64,000 bases of DNA from Fontibacterium temperatum. Lineage in GTDB: Bacteria > Pseudomonadota > Alphaproteobacteria > Pelagibacterales > Pelagibacteraceae. This document shows positions 9,112-18,463 of the stretch, one piece after another; position 1 is the first letter of the stretch, and each line of letters begins with the position of its first letter. The position numbers were made by a program, and so were the translations under genes. Under the pieces are notes generated by a model. It did no database searches. It saw only the letters and a program-made list of their open reading frames with translations, and had not been told where the DNA came from. The DNA is taken from the NCBI GenBank assembly GCA_964203055.1, contig CAXNKS010000002.1, forward strand, positions 1-64,000, in the 5' to 3' direction.

Positions 9112-10127
9112 AAATTTTATACGAAAAAGATGCTAATCAAGATTTAATTAAAAATAAAAAAGTTGCAATTTTCGGCTTTGGTAGTCAAGGGCATGCTCAT
9201 GCTTTAAATTTAAAAGACAGCGGCGTTAAAGAACTTGTTGTTGCTTTAAGAGAAGATTCTCCTAGTCGTAAAAAAGTTGAAGCTAGCGGATTAAAAGTTA
9301 TGTCTTTATCAGATGCCGCAGAGTGGGCAGATGTTGCGATGATTTTAACGCCAGATGAATTACAATCTCAAATTTACAAAAATCATATTGAACAAAGAAT
9401 GAGACAGGGAACAACCTTAGCTTTTGCTCATGGATTAAATATTCATTTTGATCTTATAAGCGCAAGAAAAGATCTAGATGTTTTTATGATTGCTCCAAAG
9501 GGACCTGGGCATTTAGTTAGAAGCGAATTTCAAAGAGGTGGTGGAGTTCCATGCTTAATGGCGGTTCATCAAGATGGATCAGGAAAAGCAAGAGATCTTG
9601 CCTTGTCATATGCGAGTGCTATCGGCGGAGGAAAATCTGGAATAATTGAAACAACATTTAGAGAAGAATGCGAAACAGATTTATTTGGAGAACAAGCTGT
9701 TTTGTGTGGAGGCTTAGTTGAATTAATTAAAAAAGGTTATGAAACATTAGTTGAGGCCGGATACACACCTGAGATGGCTTATTTTGAATGTTTACATGAA
9801 GTAAAATTGATTGTTGATTTAATTTATGAAGGTGGAATTGCTAATATGAATTATTCAATTTCAAATACAGCTGAATATGGAGAGTATATTTCAGGACCAA
9901 AAATCATTGATGACAAAACCAAAGATAGAATGAAAGAAGTTTTAAAAGATATTCAGTCTGGAAAATTTACTAAACTTTGGATGGATGAAAATAAAATTGG
10001 TCAAAAAAACTTTTTAAGAATGAGAAAAGAATTGTCTGAGCACCCAATAGAAAAAGTTGGCGAAAAACTCAGAGCCATGATGCCTTGGATTGGCAAAAAT
10101 AAGCTCGTAGATAAGAGCAAAAATTAA
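9108..10127 (+). CDS. ilvC: Ketol-acid reductoisomerase, class I
   Basis: IlvC isomerises and reduces acetolactate or acetohydroxybutyrate with NADPH and Mg2+. The Rossmann motif GFGSQGHAHALNL begins near residue 24, and the metal-binding acids lie in the FREECETDLFGEQAVLCGG segment. At 339 residues it belongs to the short class I type. The SPSRKK segment after the second strand carries basic and hydroxyl residues, suggesting NADPH preference. It overlaps ilvH by 4 bp and is separated from leuA by 106 bp containing small AT-rich hairpins. Confidence 0.96.
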   Translation: MKILYEKDANQDLIKNKKVAIFGFGSQGHAHALNLKDSGVKELVVALREDSPSRKKVEASGLKVMSLSDAAEWADVAMILTPDELQSQIYKNHIEQRMRQGTTLAFAHGLNIHFDLISARKDLDVFMIAPKGPGHLVRSEFQRGGGVPCLMAVHQDGSGKARDLALSYASAIGGGKSGIIETTFREECETDLFGEQAVLCGGLVELIKKGYETLVEAGYTPEMAYFECLHEVKLIVDLIYEGGIANMNYSISNTAEYGEYISGPKIIDDKTKDRMKEVLKDIQSGKFTKLWMDENKIGQKNFLRMRKELSEHPIEKVGEKLRAMMPWIGKNKLVDKSKN

Positions 10128-10233
10128 GATTGTTTAATAAAATTAAGCTTTCTTAATAGTTGGAAAATCGACTAAATATTGGAAAATATTTATCAGTAGA
10201 TTTTTAATTTTAGCTAAATTAAGTTTAGAAAAT

Positions 10234-11793
10234 ATGGCAAAAAGTAATAATCAAATTATCATTTTTGACACTACATTAAGAGATGGAGAGCAGTCTCCAG
10301 GAGCTTCAATGAGTCTTGAAGAAAAGATTCAAATTGCACGAGCATTTGAGGATTTAGGAGTTGATGTTATGGAAGCTGGATTTCCAGCTGCTTCTAACGG
10401 TGATTTTGAAGCCGTATCAGAAATCGCAAAAATTTTAAAAAAAACCATTCCTTGCGGATTAGCAAGAGCAGTTAAAGCAGATATTGAAAGATGCAAAGAC
10501 GCATTAAAACACGCAAAACGTTTTAGAATTCATACATTTCTTTCAACATCTGCTTTACATATGAAGCACAAATTAAAAAAAACTCCAAAAGAAGTTTTAG
10601 AATTAATTAAAGATAGCGTTTCTTTAGCCAGAAGATTTACAGATGATGTTGAATGGTCACCAGAAGATGGTACTAGAACTACACCAGATTTTTTATGCAA
10701 AACTGTAGAACTTGCAATCAAATGCGGAGCTAGAACAATTAATATTCCAGACACTGTTGGTTATACGATTCCAGATGAATATTATAAAACAATTAAATTA
10801 TTATTTGATAAAGTTCCAAATATAGACAAGGCAATTGTTTCAACTCATTGTCATAATGATCTTGGACTTGCAGTTGCAAATTCTTTAGCCGGAGTAAAAG
10901 CCGGAGCAAGACAAATTGAATGCACTATTAATGGTATTGGTGAAAGAGCAGGAAACGCTGCTTTAGAGGAGATTGTAATGGCAATGAAAACACGAAGTGA
11001 TTTGATGCCTTATAAAACAAATATTAATACTAAAAGAATTAGTAGCTGCTCAAAATTAGTTGCAAATGTAACTGGCTTTCCAGTTCAATTCAATAAAGCA
11101 ATTGTTGGAAAAAATGCTTTTGCGCATGAGTCAGGAATTCATCAAGATGGGATGTTAAAAAATAAAAAAACTTATGAAATTATGACTCCAGAAAGTGTTG
11201 GAGTTACAAAATCTTCTTTAGTTATGGGAAAACATTCCGGAAGAAATGCATTCAAAGATAAAGCCTCCGAATTAGGCTACCCAGATTTAACTGATGAATT
11301 AATAAATAATGCTTTTACAAAATTTAAAGATTTAGCTGATAAGAAAAAACATGTTTTTGATGAAGATATTATTGCATTAATTGATGATGATTTAATGAAA
11401 CATAATAATGCCATTAGTTTATCCTCATTAGAAGTTATTGCTGGAACTAAAGGACCACAAAAAGCAAAAATTGAACTTATGATTTATGATGAGATTAAAA
11501 AAGCAGAGTCAGAAGGAGATGGACCTGTGGATGCGATATTTAAAGCAATAAAAAAAATCTACCCTCATAATGTTAATCTTCAGCTTTACCAAGTGCAAGC
11601 GGTGACAGAAGGAACTGATGCGCAGGCGACAGTTAGTGTAAGAATTGAAGAAAAAGGTAAGATTTCAGTAGGTCAGGCTGCAGACACGGATACTCTTGTT
11701 GCTTCGGCAAAAGCGTATATAAATGCACTAAATAAATTAATTATTAAGAGAAAAAGAACTGCGCCAAGCCCAGACTTGAGTGCCTCTGCTTAA
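10234..11793 (+). CDS. leuA: 2-isopropylmalate synthase LeuA
   Basis: LeuA condenses 2-ketoisovalerate with acetyl-CoA, committing carbon to leucine. The catalytic TIM-barrel domain begins with FDTTLRDGEQSPGASM (residues 11-26). The metal ligands are in THCHNDLGLAVANSLAG, and the second signature HESGIHQDGML is present. The C-terminal LeuA_dimer domain (about 370-500) is the leucine feedback site. The length of 519 is typical of the long bacterial type. It follows ilvBHC, so valine and leucine synthesis are clustered; mreB begins 15 bp later. Confidence 0.95.
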   Translation: MAKSNNQIIIFDTTLRDGEQSPGASMSLEEKIQIARAFEDLGVDVMEAGFPAASNGDFEAVSEIAKILKKTIPCGLARAVKADIERCKDALKHAKRFRIHTFLSTSALHMKHKLKKTPKEVLELIKDSVSLARRFTDDVEWSPEDGTRTTPDFLCKTVELAIKCGARTINIPDTVGYTIPDEYYKTIKLLFDKVPNIDKAIVSTHCHNDLGLAVANSLAGVKAGARQIECTINGIGERAGNAALEEIVMAMKTRSDLMPYKTNINTKRISSCSKLVANVTGFPVQFNKAIVGKNAFAHESGIHQDGMLKNKKTYEIMTPESVGVTKSSLVMGKHSGRNAFKDKASELGYPDLTDELINNAFTKFKDLADKKKHVFDEDIIALIDDDLMKHNNAISLSSLEVIAGTKGPQKAKIELMIYDEIKKAESEGDGPVDAIFKAIKKIYPHNVNLQLYQVQAVTEGTDAQATVSVRIEEKGKISVGQAADTDTLVASAKAYINALNKLIIKRKRTAPSPDLSASA

Positions 11794-11808
11794 TTAAGAA
11801 AGAAAAAA

Positions 11809-12840
11809 ATGTTTGATAAATTATTTGGATTTTGGTCGACAGATATGGCGATCGATTTAGGAACAGCAAACACTTTAGTTTATGTTCGTGGAAAAGGGAT
11901 TGTTTTGAATGAACCATCTGTTGTTGCGGTGATATCTCGAAATGGAAGAAATGAAGTTTTGGCTGTTGGTGAAGAAGCAAAACAAATGTTAGGGCGTACA
12001 CCTGGAAATATTACAGCGATTAGACCTATGAAAGATGGAGTAATTGCAGATTTCATAGTCACAGAAGAAATGATTAAACACTTTATTAGAAAAATTCATA
12101 AACGAAATGCTTTTGCAAACCCTAGAATTATTATTTGTGTTCCAACTGGATCAACACCAGTTGAAAGAAGAGCCATTCAAGAAGCTGGTTATGCAGCTGG
12201 AGCAAGAAAAGTACAACTTATAGAAGAACCAGTGGCAGCAGCTATTGGAGCAGGACTTCCTATTTCAGAACCCCAAGCATCCATGATCGTCGATATTGGC
12301 GGAGGAACTACTGAAATTGCAATTATGTCATTAGGCGGAATTGTTTACTCTCATTCTTTAAGAGTTGCTGGTGATGCAATGGATAATGCAATTGTTACTT
12401 TTATGAAGAAAAAATTTAATTTATTAATTGGAGATTCGACAGCAGAGAGAATTAAAAAAGAAATTGGATCTGCAATTCCAACAGGCTCTGAAAAAACTTT
12501 TTTAATGAAAGGAAGAGATATTAGAACTGGAACTCCGAAAGAAGTTATTTTAACAGAAAAAGATACTGCTGAGGCTTTAGAAGGAGTAGTTAATCAAATT
12601 GTTAATGCTGTTAAACATGCTTTAGAAAATACTCCACCAGAATTATCATCAGATTTAGTTGATTCTGGAATGGTATTAGCAGGTGGCGGCGCATATTTGA
12701 AAAATCTAGATAAACTTATTAAAAAAGAAACAGGATTACCGGTTACTATCGCAGAGGATGCGTTGTCATGTGTTGCAATTGGAACTGGTAAGGCCTTAGA
12801 GCAAGAAGGAATATTTTCTTCTATGCTAACTTCATATTAA
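11809..12840 (+). CDS. mreB: Rod-shape actin homologue MreB
   Basis: MreB is a bacterial actin that forms membrane-bound filaments guiding lateral wall synthesis. The phosphate-1 motif is in MAIDLGTANTLVYV, with VPTGSTPVERRAIQEA, VDIGGGTTEIAIMSLGG (phosphate 2) and VLAGGGAYLKNLD (adenosine motif). At 343 residues it is full length. It heads an mreBCD cluster with gaps of 19 bp and a 1-bp overlap. Its presence agrees with the curved-rod shape of SAR11 cells. Confidence 0.97.
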   Translation: MFDKLFGFWSTDMAIDLGTANTLVYVRGKGIVLNEPSVVAVISRNGRNEVLAVGEEAKQMLGRTPGNITAIRPMKDGVIADFIVTEEMIKHFIRKIHKRNAFANPRIIICVPTGSTPVERRAIQEAGYAAGARKVQLIEEPVAAAIGAGLPISEPQASMIVDIGGGTTEIAIMSLGGIVYSHSLRVAGDAMDNAIVTFMKKKFNLLIGDSTAERIKKEIGSAIPTGSEKTFLMKGRDIRTGTPKEVILTEKDTAEALEGVVNQIVNAVKHALENTPPELSSDLVDSGMVLAGGGAYLKNLDKLIKKETGLPVTIAEDALSCVAIGTGKALEQEGIFSSMLTSY

Positions 12841-12859
12841 AAAGTTATATTAATCTAAT

Positions 12860-13720
12860 ATGAGTCAAAATCGGCTTGCAAGAAGCACAACTCCAGGCGT
12901 TTCAGCACTCCAGAAAACTATCAGCAAAAAATTTCTTCTTCCTGCTTATATTATAATTTCTTTTTTATTCTTACTTTCAGAAAAAAGTGATTTTAAGGCT
13001 ATAAGATTTTTAAAAGCATTAATTAATGATGGAATTACTTATAGTATCTATGTAGTTAATGCTCCAGTTAAGTTTGTTTCTAACCTTGGCAGTTCAGCCA
13101 GACAATACTTTAATTTTAATATTATTTTAGAGAATAAAAAACTCAAAGATGAAGTCGAACAATTAAATGCAGAAAAACGAGAATTGCAATTTTTTAAAAA
13201 TGAAAATGACAATTTAAAAAGAGTTTTAGGAATTAAGAATAGAGATGACTACGTATCTGTTTATGCAAAAATAATTCATGAAGATACAAATGAATTTGCT
13301 AAAAATTTAATTTTAACAATTGGATCTAATGAGGGCGTTCAATTAGGACAAGCGATTGTACGAAATAATGTTTATCTTGGAAAAATTTCAGAAGTCAATT
13401 TGTTCAGCTCAAAGGCTATGGTGATCACAGATCTTAACAGTAGAGTTCCTGTGGTTATTCCATCAAGAGGAGTTAATGCAATTTTAAAAGGCAATGGTCT
13501 TGGAGGAGCGCAATTACTTTTTCTTCCACAAAATGCTGTTTTTGAAAATAATGATCAAATCTATACCTCTGGTTCAGATGGAATTATTAAGGAAGGTTTA
13601 TACGTTGGAAAAATAATTACTGATAATAAAAAAGATATTAAAAAAAGAAAATATTCTGTTGATCTTGGTTTTAAGGAGCATCAATTGAATTATGTTTCAG
13701 TTTTGAAGGTTAAAAAATAA
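12860..13720 (+). CDS. mreC: Rod-shape protein MreC
   Basis: MreC is a bitopic inner-membrane scaffold linking MreB filaments to the periplasmic wall synthases. It has a short cytoplasmic tail, one membrane segment (about residues 28-42) and a coiled coil (about 90-125, rich in Glu/Lys/Asn). The periplasmic beta-barrel domain contains IGSNEGVQLGQAIVRNN and VITDLNSRVPVVIPSRG. The length of 286 is usual. Its stop overlaps the mreD start by one base. Confidence 0.92.
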   Translation: MSQNRLARSTTPGVSALQKTISKKFLLPAYIIISFLFLLSEKSDFKAIRFLKALINDGITYSIYVVNAPVKFVSNLGSSARQYFNFNIILENKKLKDEVEQLNAEKRELQFFKNENDNLKRVLGIKNRDDYVSVYAKIIHEDTNEFAKNLILTIGSNEGVQLGQAIVRNNVYLGKISEVNLFSSKAMVITDLNSRVPVVIPSRGVNAILKGNGLGGAQLLFLPQNAVFENNDQIYTSGSDGIIKEGLYVGKIITDNKKDIKKRKYSVDLGFKEHQLNYVSVLKVKK

Positions 13721-14205
13721 TGAATTCTTTTTTAGATAAAATTAAATTTTACTCAGCGCACATTATTTTTACGCTTATTTGTATTAATGATAGTATTTTT
13801 ATAAATACTTGGATCGCTCCAGGACCAATAATAAATATCAAATATATATTGGTTTTTTATTTTTCTTTTTTTGATAAAGGACGTTTTTCAATTACTTTTC
13901 TATTTTTTATAGGACTAATCTTTGACTCACTGCAGGGAATGCCATTTGGAATGACAACTATTTGTTTTATTCTTTTAAGTAAATTAGCTTCATATTTAAA
14001 ACAAAGAAGAACTCAGGCAAATTTCCAAAATGAATTTATAGCTTTTGCTATATCTCTTTTGATTACACAAATTGTATCAGTGATTATCTTAAGCTATTTT
14101 TCCCAAATCCCATTTGAATATTTATTATTAGCCATTAATATAATTGTAAGTCTAATTTTTTATCCAGTTATAAGAACTTTGCTTAAAGTATTTTACTATT
14201 ATTAG
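13720..14205 (+). CDS. mreD: Rod-shape membrane protein MreD
   Basis: MreD is a small polytopic inner-membrane component of the elongasome. The 161-residue protein is very hydrophobic, with about five predicted membrane segments, and contains a GLIFDSLQGMPFGMTTICF stretch resembling the conserved D-x-LxGxPFG region of MreD. Sequence identity in this family is low, so the assignment rests mainly on that motif, the size and its position directly after mreC with a 1-bp overlap. Confidence 0.88.
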   Translation: MNSFLDKIKFYSAHIIFTLICINDSIFINTWIAPGPIINIKYILVFYFSFFDKGRFSITFLFFIGLIFDSLQGMPFGMTTICFILLSKLASYLKQRRTQANFQNEFIAFAISLLITQIVSVIILSYFSQIPFEYLLLAINIIVSLIFYPVIRTLLKVFYYY

Positions 14206-14212
14206 TTCTTTA

Positions 14213-14851
14213 ATGTCTGATTTTACTAAATTACAAAAAGATAAAATCTTAAATTATTTATATAAAAATTTTAAAAAAATAGATTTTGACAATATTGATC
14301 AAGATATTTTTTTAAAAAAAATAGGTGATTTAGTTTTTTTCGATAAAAAAGAATTATTACTTAAAATTAGCAGTTTATTTTTTGAGGATTTGGATAAAAG
14401 ATTTTTGACTGAAATTAAATCCAAGATTAATAAGATTACTAAAACTAATGAAAAAATATCTTTTTTGTTAAATAAAAGATTTCAGGTAGAAAAAAAAAAT
14501 AAAGATTTAATTAAGAAATTTTTTATTCACTTAATCAAAGACAATAATTCAAGTAAAGTTTTAACTTACATATATTCTGTTTCTGATATTATGTGGAAAT
14601 ATGCCAATGATCGTTCGGTAGATTTTAATTATTATACTAAAAGATTAATATTATCCTCAGTGTATTTAAAAATTTTGATATTGAGTTTTTATAAAGATAA
14701 TTTGACACAGAAAGATCTTAATGAAGAAATTTCAAAGTCACTTGAGCATGTAAAATTAATATCTCAATTTAAAATAAAATTAGATTTTTTCAAAAATTTA
14801 AAAGATTTTTTTAGTTTTTTTTCTTTACAAAAAACAGGTCGTGGTTTTTAA
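14213..14851 (+). CDS. COQ9-family protein (ubiquinone biosynthesis)
   Basis: COQ9 proteins have a TetR-like N-terminal helical domain and a lipid-binding C-terminal domain. They assist the COQ7 hydroxylation step of ubiquinone synthesis. Here the C-terminal part has the family hallmark: SDIMWKYANDRSVDFNYYTKR (near residues 121-141) followed by LILSSVYL. The N-terminal 100 residues are Lys/Phe/Ile-rich and very divergent. At 212 residues the length fits. It lies 7 bp after mreD, which is probably just shared transcription, and its stop overlaps the convergent purK by 4 bp. Ubiquinone function is inferred from the family. Confidence 0.75.
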   Translation: MSDFTKLQKDKILNYLYKNFKKIDFDNIDQDIFLKKIGDLVFFDKKELLLKISSLFFEDLDKRFLTEIKSKINKITKTNEKISFLLNKRFQVEKKNKDLIKKFFIHLIKDNNSSKVLTYIYSVSDIMWKYANDRSVDFNYYTKRLILSSVYLKILILSFYKDNLTQKDLNEEISKSLEHVKLISQFKIKLDFFKNLKDFFSFFSLQKTGRGF

Positions 14852-15891
14852 AAGATTTTAGTTAGATGACCCATTTTTCTTTTATCTTTAATCACTTTTT
14901 TTCCATAATCGTAGAAGAATTCATTACTCATAGTCTCTTTTGATCTGTATTTTTTAATATCATGGCCTAAAATATTATACATGATTGCTTTATGAATTCT
15001 TTTTGGCTTTTTTAATTTAAGATTACATACAGCCCTTATATGATTATCAAATTGACTTACATTATGTGCATTCATTGTTAAGTGTCCTGAATTGTGAACT
15101 CTTGGCGCTATTTCATTTACTAATAATTCATTTTTTTTTGTCACAAAAAATTCAACGCACATAGTTCCGATATAATTTAATTTATTTGCAATTTTTTTTG
15201 CAATTTCTTTTGCTTGATTATTTAATTTTGCACTAATGTTTGCTGGAATATGTGATTTTTGCAGTATTTGATTTTTATGAAGATTCTCAAAAGCATCGTA
15301 TGAGACGCTTTTTGTTTTGTTTTTGCTAATAGCAATAGAAATTTCTTTTTTAAAATCAATTAATTTTTCAATTATGTATTCTTTACTTTTAAAAGTATAT
15401 TTTAAAAAATCTTTTTTATTTTTAAAAAATACTTGGCCTTTGCCATCATATCCAAGTCGTGTTGTTTTTACTATTGCTGGAAAAATATTATTACTTAAAC
15501 TTTTTTTATTAATTTTTTTTAAATAATAGAATTCAGTTGTTTTTATTCCTATTGAGTTTAAAAAAGTTTTTTCTTTTAATCTATCTTGAAGGATTTTTAT
15601 TATAGAAGGTTTCGGAGATACTTTGATTTTTTTTTGAACATAATCAAGGGTTTTAAAAGGAATATTTTCAAATTCAAAAGTTACTAAATCAACATTTTTT
15701 ATAAAAAAATCTAATTTTTTTTTATCTTCATAACTTGAGATAATAAAATCATCGCTATAATAGATAGCAGGAGAGTCAACGCTGTCAGTATATATAAAAG
15801 TTTTTATATTAAGTTTTTTCGCAGACTTAACTAAAAATTTTCCTAATTGACCACCCCCAAATATTCCAAGGGTAAAGGTTTTTTTACTCAT
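14848..15891 (-). CDS. purK: N5-carboxyaminoimidazole ribonucleotide synthetase PurK
   Basis: PurK carboxylates AIR to N5-CAIR using ATP and bicarbonate in de novo purine synthesis. The N-terminal preATP-grasp motif IFGGGQLGKFL starts at residue 9. The ATP-grasp part has KTTRLGYDGKGQ, and the active-site segment reads VNEIAPRVHNSGHLT, a PurK signature. At 347 residues it is full length. It overlaps the upstream purE by 4 bp, so the two successive enzymes are made from one message. Confidence 0.95.
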   Translation of the reverse strand: MSKKTFTLGIFGGGQLGKFLVKSAKKLNIKTFIYTDSVDSPAIYYSDDFIISSYEDKKKLDFFIKNVDLVTFEFENIPFKTLDYVQKKIKVSPKPSIIKILQDRLKEKTFLNSIGIKTTEFYYLKKINKKSLSNNIFPAIVKTTRLGYDGKGQVFFKNKKDFLKYTFKSKEYIIEKLIDFKKEISIAISKNKTKSVSYDAFENLHKNQILQKSHIPANISAKLNNQAKEIAKKIANKLNYIGTMCVEFFVTKKNELLVNEIAPRVHNSGHLTMNAHNVSQFDNHIRAVCNLKLKKPKRIHKAIMYNILGHDIKKYRSKETMSNEFFYDYGKKVIKDKRKMGHLTKIF

Positions 15892-16388
15892 TTCTTAGGA
15901 CTATGCTTTACTGATAGAGTTTGTTTGTTTCTCCATATCCTTAAGTTATTTGCAATTTTTTTATCATTAAGACTTAGAATTGAAGCAGCATATAGTGCAG
16001 CATTTTTTGCTCCTGTTTCTCCTATAGCAACAGTTCCAACTGGAATCCCAAAAGGCATTTGAATAATTGATAATAAACTATCTAAGCCTTTTAACGATTT
16101 TGTTTCCATAGGAACCCCAATAATAGGCAAGTCTGTAATTGCCGCAACCATTCCAGGCAAATGAGCAGAGCCACCAGCACCAGCAATAATAACTGAAATA
16201 TTATTTTTTTTAGCAGACTTAGCAAATTCTACTAGTCTCATGGGAGTTCTGTGGGCCGACACGATTTTCACGTTATATTTAATTTTTAATTTTCTTAAGA
16301 TGTCTGCAGTTTTTTTAAGAGTAGACCAATCTGATTTGCTTCCCATGATTATAGAAACAATAGATTTTTTTTTTGGATTAAAAGACAT
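15888..16388 (-). CDS. purE: N5-CAIR mutase PurE
   Basis: PurE converts N5-CAIR to CAIR. The class I signature is clear: SIIMGSKSDW near residues 13-22, KIVSAHRTPMRL, IAGAGGSAHLPGMVAA and GVPMETKSLKGLDSLLSIIQMP. The 166-residue length fits a bacterial octameric PurE. It is the first gene of the purEK pair on the minus strand, with 23 bp to the preceding trcR gene. Confidence 0.96.
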   Translation of the reverse strand: MSFNPKKKSIVSIIMGSKSDWSTLKKTADILRKLKIKYNVKIVSAHRTPMRLVEFAKSAKKNNISVIIAGAGGSAHLPGMVAAITDLPIIGVPMETKSLKGLDSLLSIIQMPFGIPVGTVAIGETGAKNAALYAASILSLNDKKIANNLRIWRNKQTLSVKHSPKK

Positions 16389-16411
16389 ATTTACTTATAA
16401 AATAAGTTAAA

Positions 16412-16981
16412 TTACTTATTAGCTTCTAGTTTTAATTTTGCTTTTTTCAGATTCTCAACTTTTCTATTAGCTTTTTCTACTGCTTTTTGTAGATCGTTTT
16501 GAGTACATAAGTTTAAAGCTACAGGATCTTTAGGTGATATATTTGAACTGTTCCAATGTTTTCTGCTTTTAACAGATTCTACAGTATTTTTTGTAGTACT
16601 AACAAGTTTTGAAATTTGTCCTTCAGATAATTGTGGGTAATTTTTAATTATCCAAGCAATTGCATCTGGTCTATCCTGTCTCTTTGAAAGTGGAGTATAT
16701 TTTGGACCAACAACAGTTTTGATTTCATAATCTAATACTTTTTTATTTATCGACAATGACTTATTAGGATCTTTGCTGCATTCTTCGATTTCTTCTCTTG
16801 TTAATTGATTTGCAAGTATTGGATTGTAAGCTTTTATTCCAACTGCAACGTCACCATCTGCTATTCCTTTAATTTCGAGTTCATGAAGTTGACAAAAATC
16901 TGCTATTTGTTTGAAAGTAAGACTTGTATTCTCCAGCAACCATACCGCCGTAGCTTTTGGCATCAAAGGTTTGTCTAGCAT
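16412..16981 (-). CDS. trcR: Cell cycle transcriptional regulator TrcR (DUF1013)
   Basis: This family is nearly confined to Alphaproteobacteria; its Caulobacter member is named for a transcriptional role in the cell cycle. The sequence starts with the typical PLMPKATAVWLLENTSLTFKQIADFC and then LHELEIKGIADGDVAVGIKAYNPI. The second half has two predicted helix-turn-helix-like stretches (DRPDAIAWIIKNYPQLSEGQISKLVSTTKNTVESVK). The length of 189 is slightly short but complete. It lies 6 bp after rpmE, suggesting co-transcription with a ribosomal protein gene. Confidence 0.82.
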   Translation of the reverse strand: MLDKPLMPKATAVWLLENTSLTFKQIADFCQLHELEIKGIADGDVAVGIKAYNPILANQLTREEIEECSKDPNKSLSINKKVLDYEIKTVVGPKYTPLSKRQDRPDAIAWIIKNYPQLSEGQISKLVSTTKNTVESVKSRKHWNSSNISPKDPVALNLCTQNDLQKAVEKANRKVENLKKAKLKLEANK

Positions 16982-16987
16982 AAATAT

Positions 16988-17221
16988 TTATTTTTTTGGT
17001 ATTTTAGTTGTAAGATTTTCAAATTTTTTATTAAATTTGCTTATTCTTCCTTTATCAATAACTTTTTGTGAACCGCCTGTCCAAGCAGGATGAGATATTG
17101 GATCAATATCTAATTTCATAACGTCGTTTTCTTTTCCCCATGTAGACAAAGTTTCAAACTGGCTTCCATCAGTCATTACAACTTTTATCTTATGTGTTTT
17201 TGGGTGTATTTTTTCTTTCAT
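16988..17221 (-). CDS. rpmE: 50S ribosomal protein L31
   Basis: L31 bridges the two ribosomal subunits. The 77-residue protein begins MKEKIHPKTHKIKVVMTDG, followed by the SHPAWTGGSQKVIDKGRISKFNKKF segment diagnostic of the family. It has no cysteines, so it is the zinc-independent (C-minus) form, as expected in an organism saving metals. It heads a minus-strand group with trcR and purEK. Confidence 0.96.
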   Translation of the reverse strand: MKEKIHPKTHKIKVVMTDGSQFETLSTWGKENDVMKLDIDPISHPAWTGGSQKVIDKGRISKFNKKFENLTTKIPKK

Positions 17222-17288
17222 AATTTTAGAAGAAAGTTTTTATAACAAAATTAGATAAATAGACAACACTTCTTAGTGAATAAAGTCC

Positions 17289-18455
17289 TTATTTACTAAC
17301 TTTTTTAATCAAAGATAAATAAAGTATTATTGTTAGAACAAGAATTGTTGAGTTTACATAGAAAGGCATATCTTTACCAAAAAATAAAAATAAAATACCA
17401 GCCGTTGGTTGCCCAATAAATCTAGAGATGGATTGAGCAGAATAAGCAGCACCCAAAGCAAATCCTCTTTCATTTTCAGAACATTTTTTAGAAACCAAAC
17501 TATTCAAACAAGGATTTGTTACACCAATTCCGTAACATAAAAAAAATATTGCAACTGGTACTAAATAAATATTAGAGGTTGGAATTAACAAAAAACCAAA
17601 GATTAAAAATAAAATTCCACTTTTTATTAATTGAGACTCATTAAAAAATTTTAATAATACTCTTAAAATAAATCCTTGAACTAAAATCTGACTTAAGCCA
17701 GCATACAGCATAACTATTCCAACTTCTTTTGGACCCCATGTAAAAGTTTCCTTTATCCAGATCGCAAATATTCCTTCCATTCCAGAGAATCCAAAATAAA
17801 CTATGAATATAATTAAAAAGAATGGAAGTAATACTTTTTTTTTCATTAATTTAAATTGTAAATAAATTTTACTAAAAGAATTTTTTATTGAAAAATTATT
17901 GAAAGATTTCTTAGATTCTTTTAAAAAAAAAGTTACAAATAATAAATTAAAAATATTAATTGCACATGCAATCCAGGCAACATTTGCAAGCGTCATAATA
18001 GTAAAATTAGATCCAGCAACTAATCCGCCAAGTAATGGACCCACTGTAAATCCTAAACCAAAAGCAACACCGAACAGACCCATTCCTTTAGTTCGGTTTC
18101 TCTTAGTGGTAATATCTGCGATATAGGCAGTTACTACAGAAACGTTGTTTTTAAATAAACCTGCAATAATTCTTGATAAAAATATCATTAATAAACTTCC
18201 GCTAATTGCCAAAATTATATTAGCTAAAATTTCTGCAAAACAATTTAAGATGATAAGTGGTTTTCTACCGAATCTATCTGATAAACTTCCCCAAAACGGA
18301 GATGTAAAGAATTGAAAAAATGAAAAGGATCCAAAAATTATTGTTATTAAAAGAATATTTCCACCGTACTCATGAATTAGAAAAGGTAAAGTTGAGATTA
18401 AAACTCCGCTAAAAGCAAGAACATCAAGAAATAAAAAAATTAGAATTTTTAACAT
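17289..18455 (-). CDS. Major facilitator superfamily transporter, TetA-like
   Basis: This is a 388-residue membrane protein with 12 predicted helices. The MFS motif A, GSLSDRFGRKPLIIL, lies between helices 2 and 3 (about residues 56-70), and the helix-5 motif appears as GFTVGPLLGG. This layout fits the DHA1 drug:H+ antiporter/TetA group, although the substrate cannot be read from sequence. It lies 8 bp after suhB on the same strand. It is probably an exporter of an unknown small molecule. Confidence 0.8.
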   Translation of the reverse strand: MLKILIFLFLDVLAFSGVLISTLPFLIHEYGGNILLITIIFGSFSFFQFFTSPFWGSLSDRFGRKPLIILNCFAEILANIILAISGSLLMIFLSRIIAGLFKNNVSVVTAYIADITTKRNRTKGMGLFGVAFGLGFTVGPLLGGLVAGSNFTIMTLANVAWIACAINIFNLLFVTFFLKESKKSFNNFSIKNSFSKIYLQFKLMKKKVLLPFFLIIFIVYFGFSGMEGIFAIWIKETFTWGPKEVGIVMLYAGLSQILVQGFILRVLLKFFNESQLIKSGILFLIFGFLLIPTSNIYLVPVAIFFLCYGIGVTNPCLNSLVSKKCSENERGFALGAAYSAQSISRFIGQPTAGILFLFFGKDMPFYVNSTILVLTIILYLSLIKKVSK

Positions 18456-18463
18456 TTAGGAAT

